From assembly GCA_032718475.1 (NCBI GenBank), contig JAUCBJ010000707.1, positions 1-58,245 of the forward strand: 58,245 nucleotides of DNA, read 5' to 3'. Both the position numbers and the translations under genes were made by a program. The stretch is from Nemertoderma westbladi. Taxonomy: Eukaryota > Xenacoelomorpha > Nemertodermatida > Nemertodermatidae. The notes beneath the pieces are model-generated. The model ran no database searches, had not been told where the DNA came from, and was given only the letters and a program-made list of their open reading frames with translations. This document shows, in pieces, positions 57,460 through 58,245 of this stretch; within the stretch, counting starts at the first letter, position 1; each line of letters opens with the position of its first letter.

Positions 57460-58245
57460 GTAAATTTACTGAACCACAAATTGTAATTTTTAATACAATT
57501 ATTATTGATGCAACTTCTAACTTAAGTGCACTTTTAACTGGGGTATATGTGAATAATATTGCAAATAAGAATAATTAGCAGAGAAAGAAAAACAAAACAA
57601 AAAGAAGAATATGATGATTATATATAACACACACTAGGTACTAAATGGTATATACCCACGAAAGAATATTAACTCAAAAAATTATAATCCTGGTATTTCC
57701 CCTCTAATATGTCCCTAACTACACCCATTGTCCACTCCTTGCCCTGAGGTATTTCATACCATCAATGAGGTTTGATAGATTTGCCTGATAATAATTATAA
57801 ATGTTGTTCACCAAATTTGTTGCCAATTCGATGCAGATTTTTCCCAGTTCTAGATTAACAATCCTTGAAGCATTAATTAGCCAGAAATCTTACAGCAAAT
57901 GTGTTACTGTGTAATTACGATTCTGCGAAAGTAATAAAACGGCAGCAAAGCAAAATCCCCCCCCCCCCCCCCACCCCCTCCAACATCAGGTTATAAGAAG
58001 CATAGTATAATTCGGGTTAATACAAAAAGCTGCAGTTTGTGGAACTGCGATGTGTTGTACTATTTATGTATATGATAATAATGGGGTCATTGGCATATGT
58101 CACAATCGCAAACACATTTTCCTACCATCAATTATTCAATAGAGCATTGTATTTTAACTTAATTAATCCCAGGTTGCTGCTCGTTTCCCTCAAGGTTAAG
58201 AGTAGTGGATTACCAAATTGTGCTAAAAATCCTCCCAAAGCATAT
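57460..58245. other. AT-rich end of window with poly-C run
   Basis: A run of sixteen Cs (57957-57972) followed by acccccctcc-like sequence. No gene recognised. A short minus-strand frame around 57720-57890 was considered and not accepted. Confidence 0.4.

Noticed and set aside
57720-57890. Minus-strand frame FWLINASRIVNLELGKICIE
   Set aside because: Only about 55 codons between stops, no recognised family, no splice context.

Overview
This is an AT-rich, repeat-laden piece of an animal genome. The main gene is a class C G-protein-coupled receptor of the metabotropic glutamate receptor (mGluR) family, read on the minus strand. I rebuilt 14 exons from 55634 down to the stop codon at 9838. All 13 introns are GT-AG and every exon joins in phase. 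They give 791 residues: nearly the whole Venus-flytrap ligand domain, the nine-cysteine linker and all seven membrane helices. Only the first exon(s), with the start codon and signal peptide, were not found. A spliced mGluR, many small exons in large introns, and GIY-YIG-type Penelope-like elements point to an invertebrate metazoan; the phylum cannot be fixed from this sequence alone.

Layout. 1-9700 lies beyond the 3' end of the receptor. It holds a G/C-rich inverted-repeat element (about 1443-2305), minisatellites and two copies of an RTE-like LINE (family 1). 9838-14422 holds the five exons that encode the end of the cysteine-rich domain and the seven helices. 14423-35249 is one 20.8-kb intron packed with mobile elements: a family 1 LINE with a 12-bp target-site duplication, a CR1/jockey-type LINE with a duplication of about 20 bp, a second CR1/jockey-group LINE on the plus strand with a 492-bp internal tandem duplication, a Penelope-like element on the minus strand, and two copies of an ACTGTAACTG-rich short element. 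35250-55634 holds nine exons for the ligand domain and the first part of the cysteine-rich domain. Their introns carry more family 1 LINE pieces, a tRNA-derived SINE, two terminal-inverted-repeat elements, another LINE reverse transcriptase piece and a GC-rich segment of unknown kind. 55635-58245 should contain or precede the receptor's first exon. A plus-strand open frame with a signal-peptide-like start lies at 57239-57450.

How it fits together. The receptor would sense an amino acid through the flytrap domain and signal through G proteins. The predicted intracellular tail is essentially absent: translation stops five residues after the conserved PEL of the end of TM7. All reverse transcriptases seen carry frameshifts, stops or truncations, so they are annotated as decayed elements. 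I did not find a convincing new multi-gene system. The most notable points are the tail-less receptor with an altered ligand-contact lysine, the transposon-filled intron that splits its cysteine-rich domain, and several short inverted-repeat element families.
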